Made by a program: the position numbers and the translations under genes. The notes beneath the pieces were generated by a model, which did not search any database, was not told the origin of the DNA, and worked only from the letters and a program-made list of their open reading frames with translations. This document shows positions 1-12,645 of a DNA stretch of 64,000 nucleotides, piece by piece. Position 1 is the first letter of the stretch. Every line of letters begins with the position of its first letter. Source of the DNA: Thunnus maccoyii (Eukaryota; Chordata; Actinopteri; Scombriformes; Scombridae); NCBI RefSeq assembly GCF_910596095.1, contig NC_056536.1, positions 13,225,291 through 13,289,290 on the forward strand, written 5' to 3'.

Positions 1-562
1 CATGGAATTAGACTCACGATCATTCAATAATCACATCAAAATATACTGAGTTAATTAACAAATACTTCCTTTTATTTCCCATAAAATATTCATGAGATAA
101 ATTTGTTTTCACTCTTCAGAAAAAACACAAATTCTACACAAATTAAAATAAACATAGAAAAGCATGTTTTCACAGTACACATACAAGAAATAGATTTAAG
201 TAATAAAAAAACAACAATAAATGAAATGGACAACAGTTTGTGTTTGGGGCACTCTAAATAAAACAGAAAGTGACTGCTAATCAAAACACTATGATTCATC
301 AATGTAAAACTTTTTGACTACGTCGTAATAAAATCATGTAGTTAACCGGTCCTTTGCAAATGAGGTACAATGACGATGTCTGCAGTATTGAACGTAACAA
401 AAATGAATCAATACACTGTGGGAAGTTTCAACTTCAAAAACAAGTCAGAGAAATGTAGACATGGCTGTTTCATGTTCAGTTCCAATGACAAACCTGTAGT
501 GGCTCAGTGACCTTGTAGCCTTTTGTTTGACAGATAATATTATATATGATAATATATAGTAT

Positions 563-650
563 GTGGCGCCCTGGTTGTCTAATGGTTAAAGGTGCATACC
601 ACATAATCACAACCCTCACTGCATAACCCATCTCTCTCTCCTTATGCCTC
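563..650 (+). repeat. tRNA-derived SINE fragment (fish type)
   Basis: The stretch begins GGCGCCCTGGTTGTC and continues TAATGGTTAAAGGTGCATACC, then a CATAATCACAACC block and a pyrimidine-rich CATCTCTCTCTCC tail. This is the order seen in common percomorph tRNA-derived SINEs: an A-box-like GTGGTTAA region, then GTGCCACATAACCAC, then TGCATGTCA...CCCATCTCTCTCTCC. The B-box region (GGTTCGATTCC) expected in the middle is missing, so the copy is internally deleted. The family resemblance is from memory; no alignment was run. Confidence 0.6.
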
Positions 651-2744
651 CAAAAAAATCATTTTAAAAGAAAAAAAGCTGGCAATATATAATATAACCT
701 GCTGACAATGTTAGAGTAGCTTTTTTTGCTTTTAACTACACTGTTTTACTCAAAGACAATGTAGAACTGGATGATGCAGTCACTGATAAATGTTCCTTTT
801 GTCTAACAAAAACAAAAGAGGAGAAATCTTAGTTGTGCAACTTCACAAAATATGCAGCTGAATTTGTAACTGAGTGACTGATATCTGATATATCATTCTG
901 TTTGGACAAGTCTAATCTGAGGAATAAAAGACAGTTATTGATAGTGTATGTTGCTGGAAAACCCATTTCCCTGATCACAGCTGTGAGCTATCCTTCTTTT
1001 CTTTTTGCTCATTCTCAGCATACTTCTGAGTGAAAACAGGGCTGCGAGTCAAGCTGTGGTTGGAGGAATGGTGATGAGCAAGCGAGTGAGTAACAGTTGC
1101 TGTTATTGCGGCGCAGCTGCACAGTCAAAGAGTCTTTCTGTTGGTCATCTTGAATAAGAACAAAAACAAGTGAAGACTACACAACTGCCTTCACAGCTCA
1201 ACTGTGTTCACCATGGCTACAGGGTAAAGGCTTTCAGCTATTCGTGAGCTCCTTCCATCATTCTCTTGCACACTTCCTTCTCTACCCGCCGTTTTTAAAA
1301 TAAAAGCAACACTGCACTGGAAGTGAAACTCAACTTCAGTCATACAATGTCTTTTGAAATGTTTTAGGAAGAGCAGCATTGTATTTCTGAACACAAAGGC
1401 ACTTAACTCTTTAATATTACAACATGTTAGCATGACCACTCCTACCAGATTCCATGAGAGGACACCCTCAACTTCCTGGGAAATTGTTTCTTCCAACGAA
1501 ACAATTTCTCTGTAATTTTGACCACTGGTGCTGCACTAGATAAGGTGAATACACAATTTCATCCATTAAATCCAGAAAATATTTTTAACAATAGCCTCCT
1601 TCAATTCTCTCACTTTTTAATGACCTTTCGGTCGTACCTTAACCATCAACTCAACTCTACGCCACTTTTAGTTCATCTGTGTCTTTGTTGCACACAGGCA
1701 ACTGTTTGCTAACTTCTTAGCTGTGATAAGTGATATACTAATGGTGGATCAGGGCTGTGTTTCTGTGTTTATTTTGAGTTCTGTATGCCCCCTACTGGTC
1801 AAAATTTGTTTAATACAGCTTTAAGGAAGTAAAGATACACTCTCATGGCGTCTTTAATGATACAACTAACAGTAAATGCAATAATTTGCTAATTTTGGCC
1901 CATATGTCCCACTCATTAAAGAAATACCCACAACTTTAACATCACATAGCTTTGACCATGACCAGACCATGTGCTGTAGAGTGTTTATTTTATCCATCTT
2001 TCTAAAAAGAAACGTCAAACTAGTGTTTCTGTTCCATTTAATAAATATACTGCAGTACTGGATGGCAACATTTTAGTGTCTTGATATAATAAGTAAGATA
2101 AAACAAGCATTCAACACCAAAAGTACATTTCCCATTAGGTTTTGGTAGAGTGACAGTTCCTATGGCCAACAGTCATGGGAACTGTAGTTCATAAATACTA
2201 ACAAAATAAGCCTTGTTTCATCTCGATTAAAAATATAAAATGCAGCTGTCCAGTACAGCAGTAGATACCCCATTTATCTTGGACAGAAAACAACGGTATT
2301 ATCTTTCAGATAAGCTAGCTGAACAGAAACTAACATGGAAGTAGGCTGTCTTGCTCTGTATAGCAATTAACACTTATTGAAATTGTCATTTACTGCAAAA
2401 CTCTAGATTACCAGGAGAGACAATATTGTTGGCAGTGAGAGTTTATGTGTAAAATGACACCTGCTGAGTATATACAGTGCTCAGTCACTCACTGTGGAGT
2501 CTATACCTGGTAAACCCCTGGCAGTAGTAATCCAGAGCCTGCCAGGGTGATACACTGCCTAAACAGCAGCTCCTTCACAAAAGAGTGCCCTGCTCATATC
2601 CATTTAAGCGTGCACACAAATCCTCACTAGAACCACTCATTGATGTCTTGTGATCTCTTCAGAGGTCAACTCACATGTCAGTGAGTTGTTAATGAACAGA
2701 AAACGACTTGGGCATAGAGGAAAACTGCATTTGGTGTGTGTGCT

Positions 2745-2750
2745 TTTATT
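2745..2750 (-). terminator. tmem51: Candidate polyadenylation signal for tmem51
   Basis: This is the first AATAAA on the minus strand after the tmem51 stop codon, about 310 nt downstream of it. It is only a candidate because further AATAAA hexamers occur lower down (for example near 1770 and 75), and the human TMEM51 3' UTR is longer than 310 nt. Confidence 0.3.
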
Positions 2751-3059
2751 CCAAAGTGCCATAAAAAAGTATCCATCCAGATTATGTCCGTCACTATCTG
2801 TCTGCAACTGTTTCCAAGATCCAGTGACATCCAACATTTAAAAAAGAAAAGTTTCTTCTGTTCAGTGCTTTGGAGTGACGTGGCATGAATGATAGATTTG
2901 AACAGATACTGTGTTTCATAACAAAGTGCCACTAAGAACATTCTGCAAAAGGAGCCATCTTCAAGTCTTGGCTCAACAAGGCCGACCCAGATCCACATAC
3001 GGTGATCACAGAGAATTCCAGTAATTCAGTAGATTGTTTTAAACATGGTCACCCTGATC

Positions 3060-3462
3060 TTAAAGCGGTGGCACTTTATCCTCATACTGCGGAGGCGGGG
3101 TAAGTGGTTCTATACTCATTCCAGCTGCTGGCTGAGAATTATCAATATTTTTCATGTGCATCTTCTCTGATTTAATCCTGCGGATCTTGATAGGGAGGAG
3201 TTTGCGGCTACTTTTCCCAGGTCTATGATTTGAAGTGGAAGCAGCAGAGGGAGCACCAGAAGCTGGAGCAGGCTGTGCCTCAGTTGCTTGGACCTCTGGC
3301 CCCTCGAATTCATACCGCACCCCATCAACTTGGACCAAGTCGTCGTAGGAGGGTAGCTGGGAGGAGCTTGGGTTAGGGTTGCTCTGCCGGACAGGGTACT
3401 GGCCACTGCCTACTGCCTCTTCATAGGTGGGTACAGCGTAACGCTGGGCTTGCTCCTCAGCA
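3060..3462 (-). CDS. tmem51: tmem51 coding exon 2 (cytoplasmic tail)
   Basis: The acceptor TGTCTGCAG lies just above 3462. The exon completes the Ile138 codon and encodes residues 139-271, ending KVPPL and TAA at 3060-3062. It carries the tyrosine-containing tail motifs (PTYEEAV, PSYDDLV) and PPPQYED, which are the best conserved parts of the family outside the membrane spans. The open frame seen above 3462 is intron read-through. Confidence 0.93.
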
Positions 3463-4507
3463 CTGCAGACATTTATAGAAACATACATGAATGGCACACA
3501 TGAATCATTACGTGTACACCAACAGGTCCACTGCTAGAGCTAAAAAGTGTAGGATAATAATATAAAAGCAATATTTGATGATTCTCAAATGCTTATCAAG
3601 GAACATTTTAAGTGTTTGACAGATTTTAGTTGTTTGGGGATTGATAGCTTAGAGCTGTGCAATCATGTGCTCGCTGGTGGGATGCTCTCAACATTCAAGT
3701 CCTCAGAGTGTGGCATCAAAAAGCTTCAAATTATCTTGCTATGACGTTGCTTAATCAACTCAGGAGACAAAAAACTCCTGATACAGCAAAAAGTAGTTTT
3801 TAAGCAGCCAAGTCTCAAGTCTCAGATATCAGAGAGAAGGAATATCAGCCAAAACTATTAACGTCATGGATTATCTTCTTATCAAGTTATAGGACGAGTA
3901 AAATATTGTTGACAGAAAGTCCTTTCCAAAGACTTAGTTTTTCATCGTCAAATACATTCTCATTCATTTAAAACTGATGTTGAGCCTTCTTCTCACACAC
4001 ATAACAAGAAACATAAAGTATTCATGTTGGATTATAATGCTATATTCTTGATGTGCTTATGTCATTTAGTCAGAAATCTATGACTTGGACTCACATTTCT
4101 CTTTCCTCCTGCTCAGTAGCTGCCACTCCTCTGTGGGACTCCTGGAGCCTCATCTGCTCCCGCTGTTTATTCCTCATTCCCAGACACAAGGACAGCAGCA
4201 GCATGACCACCCCAGAACCCACCAAGACAAAGGCCACAGAGGACGCTTTATTCTTCCTGCCACCATAATCTCCATCTCCTCCTCCTGTATTGCTGCTGTT
4301 ACCGGCCGTGTCCGCAGGTACTACACTCCACACAATCATCACAATGCCGAGGGCAACAAGCCCAACCCCCAAAGCACACAGTGCATACTGGGAACCAGAG
4401 TTTCCACTGTTCTCAGTGCTGCTGCTGTTGTTGTTGTTGTTATTACTGTTGTTGCTGGTGCCTCCTCTGCTATGAGGGTCTGGTGGTCCATCCACACTGG
4501 AACGCAT
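3060..4507 (-). CDS. tmem51: Transmembrane protein 51 (two coding exons, 271 aa)
   Basis: The gene encodes a small two-pass membrane protein of unknown molecular function. Joining 4507-4095 to 3462-3060 gives 816 nt, 271 residues plus stop; human TMEM51 is about 253 residues. Residues 1-40 form a Ser/Asn-rich N-terminus with an Asn run. TM1 is about residues 41-63 (starts QYALCALGVGLVALG). The connecting loop (64-89) has a possible N-glycosylation sequon at N70. TM2 is about 90-110 (VAFVLVGSGVVMLLLSLCLG). The C-terminal tail keeps the family's short blocks VPTYEEAV, LPSYDDLV, KIRRIKSEK and EPLTPPPQYED. The last holds a PPxY (PPQY) motif near residues 261-264, of the kind bound by WW domains. 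The ATG at 4505-4507 is the only Met before TM1. Identification rests on the TM pattern plus these tail motifs, and on having kazn as upstream neighbour on the same strand as in human. Fish often have two copies (tmem51a/b); which one this is cannot be told. Confidence 0.94.
4095..4507 (-). CDS. tmem51: tmem51 coding exon 1 (both membrane segments)
   Basis: It runs from the ATG at 4507 to a GTGAGT donor immediately below 4095, ending in phase 2 (codon AT|T, Ile138). It encodes residues 1-137 including both membrane spans. A probable acceptor (CACCGCAG) precedes it, putting about 31 nt of 5' UTR (4508-4538) in the same exon. The N-terminal Asn/Ser run comes from a trinucleotide tract at about 4418-4457. 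Confidence 0.92.
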
Positions 4508-4538
4508 CTTGTCAGTCCCTCAAATTCAGTCAGACCAG

Positions 4539-6365
4539 CTGCGGTGAGGTCAAAAACTGTTGAGTGAAATGCATGAGGTCAGACACAGACTAGAAACCTT
4601 AAAAACAAACATAAGATACCACAGAATGTAACAAAAAAATCTAACATTTTAAATATAGTTGTTTCTGACCTTTCCTGTAAAACAACCCTGATGCTGAAAA
4701 CGTCACAGAACATCCAAACTATTATTTTTGGTTGTGCCCTTTTGAAAAAATTGGACCTCTTGCGAGCTGGTATCTGAAGTTGTATGACTCCAACCAGCCA
4801 GAGCTCTCCTTTTAAGATATGAACGTCATCTATGAAGATATTGCTGAACATGCCTCTGCGGCCCAGAGATTTGTTCTTTATGAGAGTCCAAGTCCATTTT
4901 TCAGTGAAATGGACAGAGCATAAAACTCACTGACTTAAAATACCACTGAGGCTTCTACGGAAAGGCGTGTTGTGTGGTAAAAAATTTACAGCATGCTCAC
5001 CTCCCGAGAGTCACTAGTTACCCAGTGTCAACACATTACAAGGGTAGAAAAGGACAGCTATGACCACCAGAAATATTACAATATCTTGGCAGCTACACTG
5101 TACTTTCTTCTGTTTCCCCATCTTGTATCATAAAGTGTTTACTGTGAATCCAAAACCAAACATTAATAGCTTAGCATTCATTTCACTGTTGTACACAGTA
5201 ATCTAATTCTCTGAAATGCAATGAGCATGACCAATGAGCATATTTGCAGATTTACTGCATACTTATAACAGGCCATGGATCACAAGGCTTCCCTCCACTA
5301 TAACTTTAGAAATAAATCTTTGCTAGTTTAAAGAGAGGAGGAGGACATCTGGGAGTTGAAAATAAAACTCAGACAAAAGTCCAAGGAATAAACTATCTAT
5401 ATATAAAACTCTGTTATCATTAAATACTCCTATCAGACATTTAACCTCAGATAAACGAGCAAAGTTAAGTGTCTACAAACGTGCCCAAACCTGCTGGGAG
5501 AGAGTGGGACAGCCAGCAAACCCCCACTCTGAATCAGAGATACCTTCTCACAGAAGAATGCTTGGCATGAGACTAGAGCTGGGAAGTTCCTGTGTTTGAC
5601 TTATCTCAATGTACTCGAGCGGATTCAAGTGTTTTCCAGTACTGGCCACTATAATGCAGTATCAATACTTCATCATCCTCGCAAAGTATTAAGCTGTATA
5701 CTAAATACAGCTGATAATTGTTTTAGTAGACTGACTTATTGTCATCATGACAGCTGTGACACAATGCAAAATCACATCATGACTCACAGGCACACAGACA
5801 ATAATCGCACACGCCTGGCACAGCTGTGCAACATGTCACATATTACACTATTGTAGGCCTACTTACAGAGCAGCCTAAAGGTTATATTTCACCACAGGGC
5901 GGGTTTTTACAGTAAAGTAAGTAAGACATTGACAGGCTTGCTCATGAAAAACCCTTTATCCCACATAACCCTGTACAACATGTAATTATTGTGTGTGGTC
6001 TTGTGTGTTTTATTCTTACTCTACAGCCAACTCATCACAAAAGTCTCTAAGTTTATTCAACATTATAGTTTAGGTCAAATAATGAGCTTAACTATGTTTT
6101 TTGAGTGTCTAAATGTAAAGCTGGAGCCTGTTTGAGCATTAAATTCTCACAGTAACATATTTTCCCGTTGAACACATGCAGTGTCCGCTTTGCTACAACA
6201 CTGGGCGGGTTGCTTACGTTGACACAGCAGGACACTTCATGCAGTGCAACAAAAACTTTCCAGGACTGAAACCTTTTAAAACTTCGACTATTGTGTAACT
6301 TTTCGTAACATTTCAGCGGTGCAAATGAATACATCGACGAGCGAGTGTGTCGGTTTTACACTCAC
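4539..6365 (-). other. tmem51: Probable first intron of tmem51
   Basis: This stretch lies between the inferred donor at 6366 and the inferred acceptor at 4539. No coding sequence was recognised on either strand; the short open frames here have no family features. Confidence 0.4.
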
Positions 6366-6560
6366 CTTTCCATCGTTTGATAATAAGTAACTCTTCTTCT
6401 TCTTCTTCTCACAGCTGGGAGGAGGTGTGTTGTTGCTTTTCAAACTCCGCCGACGCGTATAGGAGTTTGTGTAGCATAGTTTTTGTATCAAATAGCGTTT
6501 ATGGATCAGGAACTTTCTTCAGAGGCGGACAGAGAGGGAGAGAGCGGGAGAGGAGGGGGC
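6366..6560 (-). other. tmem51: Probable non-coding first exon of tmem51 (5' UTR)
   Basis: On the minus strand a strong donor, GATGGAAAG|GTGAGTG, ends a possible exon at 6366. It sits about 1.8 kb upstream of the acceptor in front of the tmem51 start codon. The stretch above it is richer in C+G and CpG than the surroundings (CCGCCGACGCG near 6450) and lies just below a GC box. The upper limit 6560 is a guess. No protein is implied. Confidence 0.45.
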
Positions 6561-6645
6561 TCAGCAGCACCACACTTCCAGTTTAGAAGTTAACCCTTTC
6601 ACTACCTGCTGCTGGATGCAGAACCGTGTGGGCGGGGCCGGTGTC
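6560..6645 (-). promoter_or_regulatory. tmem51: Candidate tmem51 promoter with GC box
   Basis: The segment contains GGGCGGGGC at 6630-6638 (an Sp1/KLF-type GC box, effective in either orientation) directly upstream of the probable first exon. No TATA box is obvious. This is inferred from position and composition only. Confidence 0.35.
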
Positions 6646-9600
6646 GTACCAAAAAGAAGTGAGTCTGACAAAAACTGATGCCTACAGCCTGTTAAAGCTG
6701 TATATGTATACAGATGCTTTTATCTTTTTGCTTTTGCTTTTTTGCTTTCTTTTTTTGCTTTGTACCGTTTGTTATTGTGCTGTTATATGTTTTATTTGTA
6801 AGGGACTGCAGATGAAAATGAGCTTTAAAGCTAACTCTGGTGCAGTACTGTACATTGTCCAAATAAATACAATTCAATAATGTGCAAAAATACATATCTT
6901 TATGTCCATGGTATGTCTTTGTGAAATGTGGCCATAGGAGTGTTACTGCAGTTTACGCCCCCTGATTATGTTAATGCCCTAGGCGAGATTTGCTATCAGA
7001 GCCCCCAAAAAAGAGCAACAATAGTACCTCCAGTCCAAGAACTTCAAAAATGAATTCACACTTAAATTAAGTGTACCAATGGTAGGCTACTTCCAGCCCA
7101 TACAGAGTCCTCCCAGCCCTCAGACAAAAAAAGCAAGTTGGGGTCAAGCATTGCATTCAAGAGTGTTTGGTGGCACAACATTAATGTGCTATTGAACATC
7201 CTCATTATTATGTGTTTTTGTTGTTTTCCAGTTTGTTTGTTTCCCTGCTGGTATGTGCATGTGTGTTACTGTTCTGAGTCTAGCAGGTTCAGTGCCCACT
7301 CCTTTATAAAAATACATGTCTTTGTTCCTTGATGGATCATTATAAAAGGTAATTATATTTGTCTTTGATTCAAATGTTGTATAATCCTGTAAAACCCAAT
7401 AAAAAAGGTTTAAAAAAATAAAAATGTGTGTGTGAGTCTTTGGTGGCATGGCATGATGTAGCACATTAATGTTGGTGGCTGTCAGGCAAAAACTGACTAA
7501 ATAATAAGGCTTTGAAATACAAACCAGATGAAAACTCATGCAAGTCAATGGGGAAAAAGAGAGGACAAACTTAAAAGCTGTGTTAATAAAGAACGCAAAG
7601 CAAATTTTCACCTTGTGTGAGTTTGACTGCTGGATCATTTGTGTTTAAATGATAATGATGATTGTTTTAAACAGCCAAAATACATTACTGTACATTAGCT
7701 GTAAGCTAGCTAGCAGTAGCAGGCACCGACTGTGTCTGTTGGAAGTGTGTCTGTGTGTTTGTGTTCAGTGTCTAAATTTACTCAGTTAGTCTTTGCATTG
7801 ACTTTGTATGTAATTGATCTGCACAAAAAAATTTGCATTCTGTCTGAACACATCATATGAATGGAGAATGAGTGTTTCCAAAAGCTGTGTACAAGCACAC
7901 CTGTCAGTAAAAAACACTGCCACTCATTTGGTCCCCCTCCCCCCTTCATTTGGCGCCCTAGGTGACAGTAGCCTATGTCACAAGATGCCACTGAATGTGG
8001 GGAAGTATTTTTGGTATTTTACTTCTGCTTACACAGCCGCAGTGCAAGTTTCCTCAGTTTCCAGCATCAGTCAACTACTACTAACTTTTCTTGTACTGGT
8101 CTCTTCATTTTGCTGTGTTATAAAATGCCAGGAACATACAATTCAACAGTCAAGATTTATAATATCATGTATATATCGTCATAAAATCAGGGCAACGCTT
8201 GATTTTACAGTTTAGTAAATTCCTTTAAAAAAAAAACCCAGGTACTTTCCAGGAATGAAGAATGTGTTATTTGAAACTTATATTTAAAGTAGAACATTTC
8301 CAATGAAATACTGTAATTCAAATTAAATGCAAAGCAAATGGAGCCTAGAAAGTATTTCAGTCAGGGCATCGCAGGTCAGCTGAAAATGGGAAAATGGGAA
8401 AATTTGTCTACCAGCAACATACAATTCAACATATGAATATTACTTGGGTTTAAAAAATGTTTAAAGTTTTTTATGCAAAAATGCCAAAAGTTTGCTGTTT
8501 TCAGCTTTTTAAATGATTCATGATTTAAATGATTTCATGCTTTTCTTTGTCATACATGATTGCAAACAGAATATCTTGGGGCTTTGGCCTGTTGTCAGAC
8601 AAAACAAGACATCTAAAGACATCAAAACCTTTGCTGTTGGCAAATTGTAACGGTCATGTTTCACTATTTTCTGCCATTTTATAGACCAATAATTATCAAT
8701 ATAAATAATCATTAGTTTCAGCCCTGATGTCCATCCACAATAACAGGCCTTTAATCATGGATTTTGACATGTCACAGTAGGAAACCATGTGTAAAAAATA
8801 AAAATGAATGATGGCTGAATTCCATTTAGCTGTGTAAGTTTCCTTCAGATCCCAGCAGACATTTCAACTTGTCATTCTGCAGAGGGAAAAGTTAAGGTTT
8901 TATTAATAATATTAATTTTGTTCAGCTGTCCCAGTAAGCCATGACATTGTGACATGAGCAAGCATGCACAATACTGTACCAGGACCCTGAAACTGAAGCA
9001 GCTAAATGGAATACAGCCATCATTAATCATCATTATTATTTAAACCTGTGTTTTTACTACTGTGACATGTCAAAATGTTCTCTGTGAAAAAGGCCTGTTG
9101 TAAATCATGACCCTATTGTGCATGCTGGCATTTATAAATATACCTTTGCAGATTTTTTATGTGAATGTACCAAACATTCAAAACATTGTTACAGTTAGTA
9201 TCTTGTATGCAGTTGGGAAAGACAGTTGTGTTGGAGTTTTCTGTTAGTTTCATAATTTTCTCATCATTTGCAGTAAAAAAAAAAAAAAGTCATCTTTGGT
9301 GAGGCTCCACATATAGAAAGGAAAATTTTGGTTATGAATTGAAGTGTGAAACAAACTGAAGGAAAATCCCAGAGTGGAATATTTCTGTTGACTGGAGATC
9401 ACATGACTATGACTCTTTCAGTTCTATCATACAGGAACTACATTTAGTCCCTGCTGTTAAAGTACTTTAAGTTTAGTTCCTCGGTTTCTCAAAACGTTCT
9501 GAGAAAGTTCCTGTGGTCAACGCCCCAATAGTTTCTGATGTACATAACAATACATGCCAAGTCAATTTGTGATCCACTGTTTTACAACATGAATAACAAC

Positions 9601-11592
9601 TGTTATCACCAAACAAGACTCAAAACTTCCCCATGCTGTAAACATTGACAGATGAGTCAGTTTCATATCAGTCTGACGTAATCAACCTTTATCTTCTTCT
9701 CTGTAAATATATAACCTATTCCCCTTCAATCCTTTCAAGCCCTTTTGACATGACTCAGACGGTCATGCCTCATGCCTTTACTCAACACAATACAGGCGTC
9801 TGTGTGTTCGTGCTTATGTTTGCTCGTATGCCATTTAGATTTTGGAGAGTTACCCTGGACAGTAATAATCAACTCCACTTGGCTCCACTTCCTCGTCCCT
9901 GTCTCCTCTACTGTATTGGCCTGCCAGAACACGGACTGGCCTATTTTACAATAATGACAAAACCAGTCCCAATCCTGGCCACTTGATGTATTGTTCTTTT
10001 TCAGTGAGGGAACTCCGTTGTTCTGCGCTCTAGGGAGGTTTTCTTCCTCTTAAGCTTTTGTGTGGTTCCTCTGTTTTATTACACACACACACACACAGGA
10101 AAAGACAGACAGAGAACCACAGTAAAAAGCCTTGATTACATCTTGATTGCATCTTATAGTTTGACTTGAACTCCTATCACTGTTAGCCTGCAATCAAATT
10201 AAGTTCTGCACTGGAATAATCTTACAGTAAAATAGATAAACTTGACTTGCAAGGCCTCTAAGCTTAGCCAGTCGCTTAGGCTATAGATATGATAAGTGGC
10301 ATTAGATTCTTCAGTCAATATTCTGTTCTGTGTATCTGCCCCTTGAAAAACACTGTCTTGGTTTTGTTGCTGCAGTCCAACTTGCACAATCATTCACATC
10401 CACTAATGTATAATGGTTGATCTTGGTCTTACGGATGCGTCATGAACATGTAATAACATCTCTCCACTGAATGTTTCCTTAATAATTTGTTTAGTTCATT
10501 TCACTTCACCTGACACACCTTCACTACTCATACCTCTGATATCACAAAGGTGTTGAGTACAAAGGCCCATCATATAATGAATTGCTCGTTTCATTTTTGC
10601 CAACCATGGGTGGGTTTACCGGAAAGGTGCCAGTCAGAAAGATACAGCAGCCAGCCAGAGCTTAGCTGTCTCACTTGGTGCTGTGTCAACATTCGCTTGC
10701 TCCAAAGTCTGAGTCATCGTGAATAAGAGGAGAAAGTTGCACCATACTATATTACGTAGAGGCGCAACAGAGACTTGAGATAACATGTCTAACAGCAGCA
10801 AATGATGCTGGAGTGACTCATCTCTCAAAATGCTTTGAGATCTGTCACGTGCACAGAAACAGCATACAAAGGTGATCACTGAGCTGGACCCCAAGCTGCA
10901 GTACAGTGGAGGCACTGAACCACACAGACTGCCTCATAAACCTTTAGTCATGCAAATGAGTTCGATAAGGAAGATTGTTTGTCCTTTTATTCTTACTGTT
11001 GTCAACTTCCATTCATTCATTTTCCAGCATCTCCATCATTTCCTTTCCCACAAAGTCAAAGCTCCTCTCATTCATACATTTCATTCATTCCTAATCTGAC
11101 CAATCAACTTGTAATCATCTTTTTTGTGCTCACTTTTGTTTGTCCGCTTGTTTGTTTTTATCCACTGGAGGAAGTCTAATTCAAAACAAACTGAAAGACA
11201 CAGAGCACTGCAATATTATTTCCCTATAAGGTTATTATGGCGTGTTAGCAAACAGTCGCATATTTAAGCATCTAGCATTTATCTGGAGTCAAGTTCCTGA
11301 GCACAACAGCTGGCTCTATAGCTGCCAGATATGCGACTTGCTTCCCCAACTACTTAGATGCTACCTTTGCTGTTTGGTACTGGACAGTTAGCTTAAAGTA
11401 GGTTTACTGGAGCTTTTTGTTGCTGAAAACAGCAGCGTTGATTAAAGCAGTGAGACTGAACCGTACAGGACATTTGTGGCTGTAAAACCAAAACAGTGAG
11501 TAAAGTTCCACAGACCTGCAGAGTCGGCTGATAATTCTCTGTGGTTTTGTGATTGTGCAACCAAGCAAACCATTCGCATGACATGTAATCAC
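6646..11592. other. Intergenic region between tmem51 and kazn
   Basis: No gene was recognised. The region is AT-rich with short simple repeats: a CA run at about 10081-10097 and an A run near 9274-9288. CCCTAGGCGAG near 6980 and GCGCCCTAGGTGAC near 7953 resemble each other and may bound an old insertion. Around 9430-9535, GGAACTACATTTAGTCCC and later AAAGTTCCTGTGGTC look like decayed interspersed repeat. Short open frames on both strands look random. Confidence 0.5.
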
Positions 11593-12645
11593 TTTATTCA
11601 TTGTTACTGTGAAAAATACTGACTTGTGGAATTTAAAACATTAATATTTTGATATTCTGCTTTCAAAACTGAAGTGTTTTACTTCTTATCTTCACCATTT
11701 TCTTCAGACACACTTACAGACACACCGCAGTTTAAGAAGTTACGTCCATCATCCACCCGTGTTTATGTTTAACTTTTTGCTGAAGATATGTGCAACGGTG
11801 TAATCATAAGATTTTATTTCATTTCTTTTATTTCATTAAAAGGAACAGTCTTACCATTTCACATATTTGCATCCTCACACTTTTTAGCCCACAGGCTTCC
11901 ACGGACGTACAGCTCTGCAGTCATCTTTTGTTGGCTTTGTCCAAATCTTTTTCCATGTTCACTGCACAGTATAAAACATCTGAAGAGGGTGCTACCTTTG
12001 TTTAGACACAACAGTGTAAATGTGCAAGATGAAAAATGACTATCAAACATATACTCTAGAATTTAAAACTCAATTCAAGTCTTTTTTTTTTTTTTGTTAA
12101 TTGTCCTTAGCTACATTGGCAAGGCATCACGAAAACAGCAGAAATTTAAAGAGAACTGAATGAAACAAGAACAATTGACACTGATATGAAACTTTTTTTC
12201 ATTTTGTCTTCAAGTACCCTGTATAATACAAACTATCTTATTTTAAAATCTCATTTCCTTCAGGTAAACAGACTGCTTGTCACTTAGTCAACAAAAACAA
12301 ACTGCCCAAGTCACATCCTGCCTGGTTCACAAAGAACCGTTCACACAAAGAAATAGAAAAATAATCATTTAGCTTCAGTCCTTCATCTCATGATTCTGGC
12401 GTTGGGGAATAGAAACGACTGCCCTCAAAACAATCAAAACACCACTTGCCCACAACGACTCTGACACAGTTTTCCTTAAACCAGGAAACTTATAAAAAAG
12501 AAACCTGTCCCTTTAAAAAAGTGCAATCTGTCCTGTAAAGGCTCATCTTTACAAAAACATAACCATCTCATGTTCAGGTACACATAGAAGACAAATGTCC
12601 ATGACGTAGATCGTAGCTGTGATGACGCTGACGTCTCTGATGACC
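11593..12645 (-). other. kazn: kazn long-isoform 3' UTR with candidate poly(A) signals
   Basis: The region follows the TGA at 12646-12648 on the minus strand and has no coding features. AATAAA hexamers on the minus strand occur at 11827-11832, 11813-11818 and 11593-11598, so transcription may end 0.8-1.1 kb after the stop. Which signal is used cannot be told from sequence. Confidence 0.5.

Larger units (their letters stand above)
1..3059 (-). other. tmem51 3' UTR followed by downstream intergenic DNA
   Basis: No convincing coding sequence lies below the tmem51 stop codon at 3060-3062. The part next to the stop is expected to be 3' UTR. Minus-strand AATAAA hexamers occur at 2745-2750, near 1980-1990, near 1770 and near 70-76, so the true cleavage site cannot be chosen from sequence alone. 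The rest is AT-rich DNA with the SINE fragment at 563-650. Short open frames here show no family resemblance and are probably chance. Confidence 0.55.

Noticed and set aside
4085..4567. Long plus-strand open frame with Leu/Val/Cys runs
   Set aside because: It is the antisense shadow of tmem51 coding exon 1 and its trinucleotide repeat.
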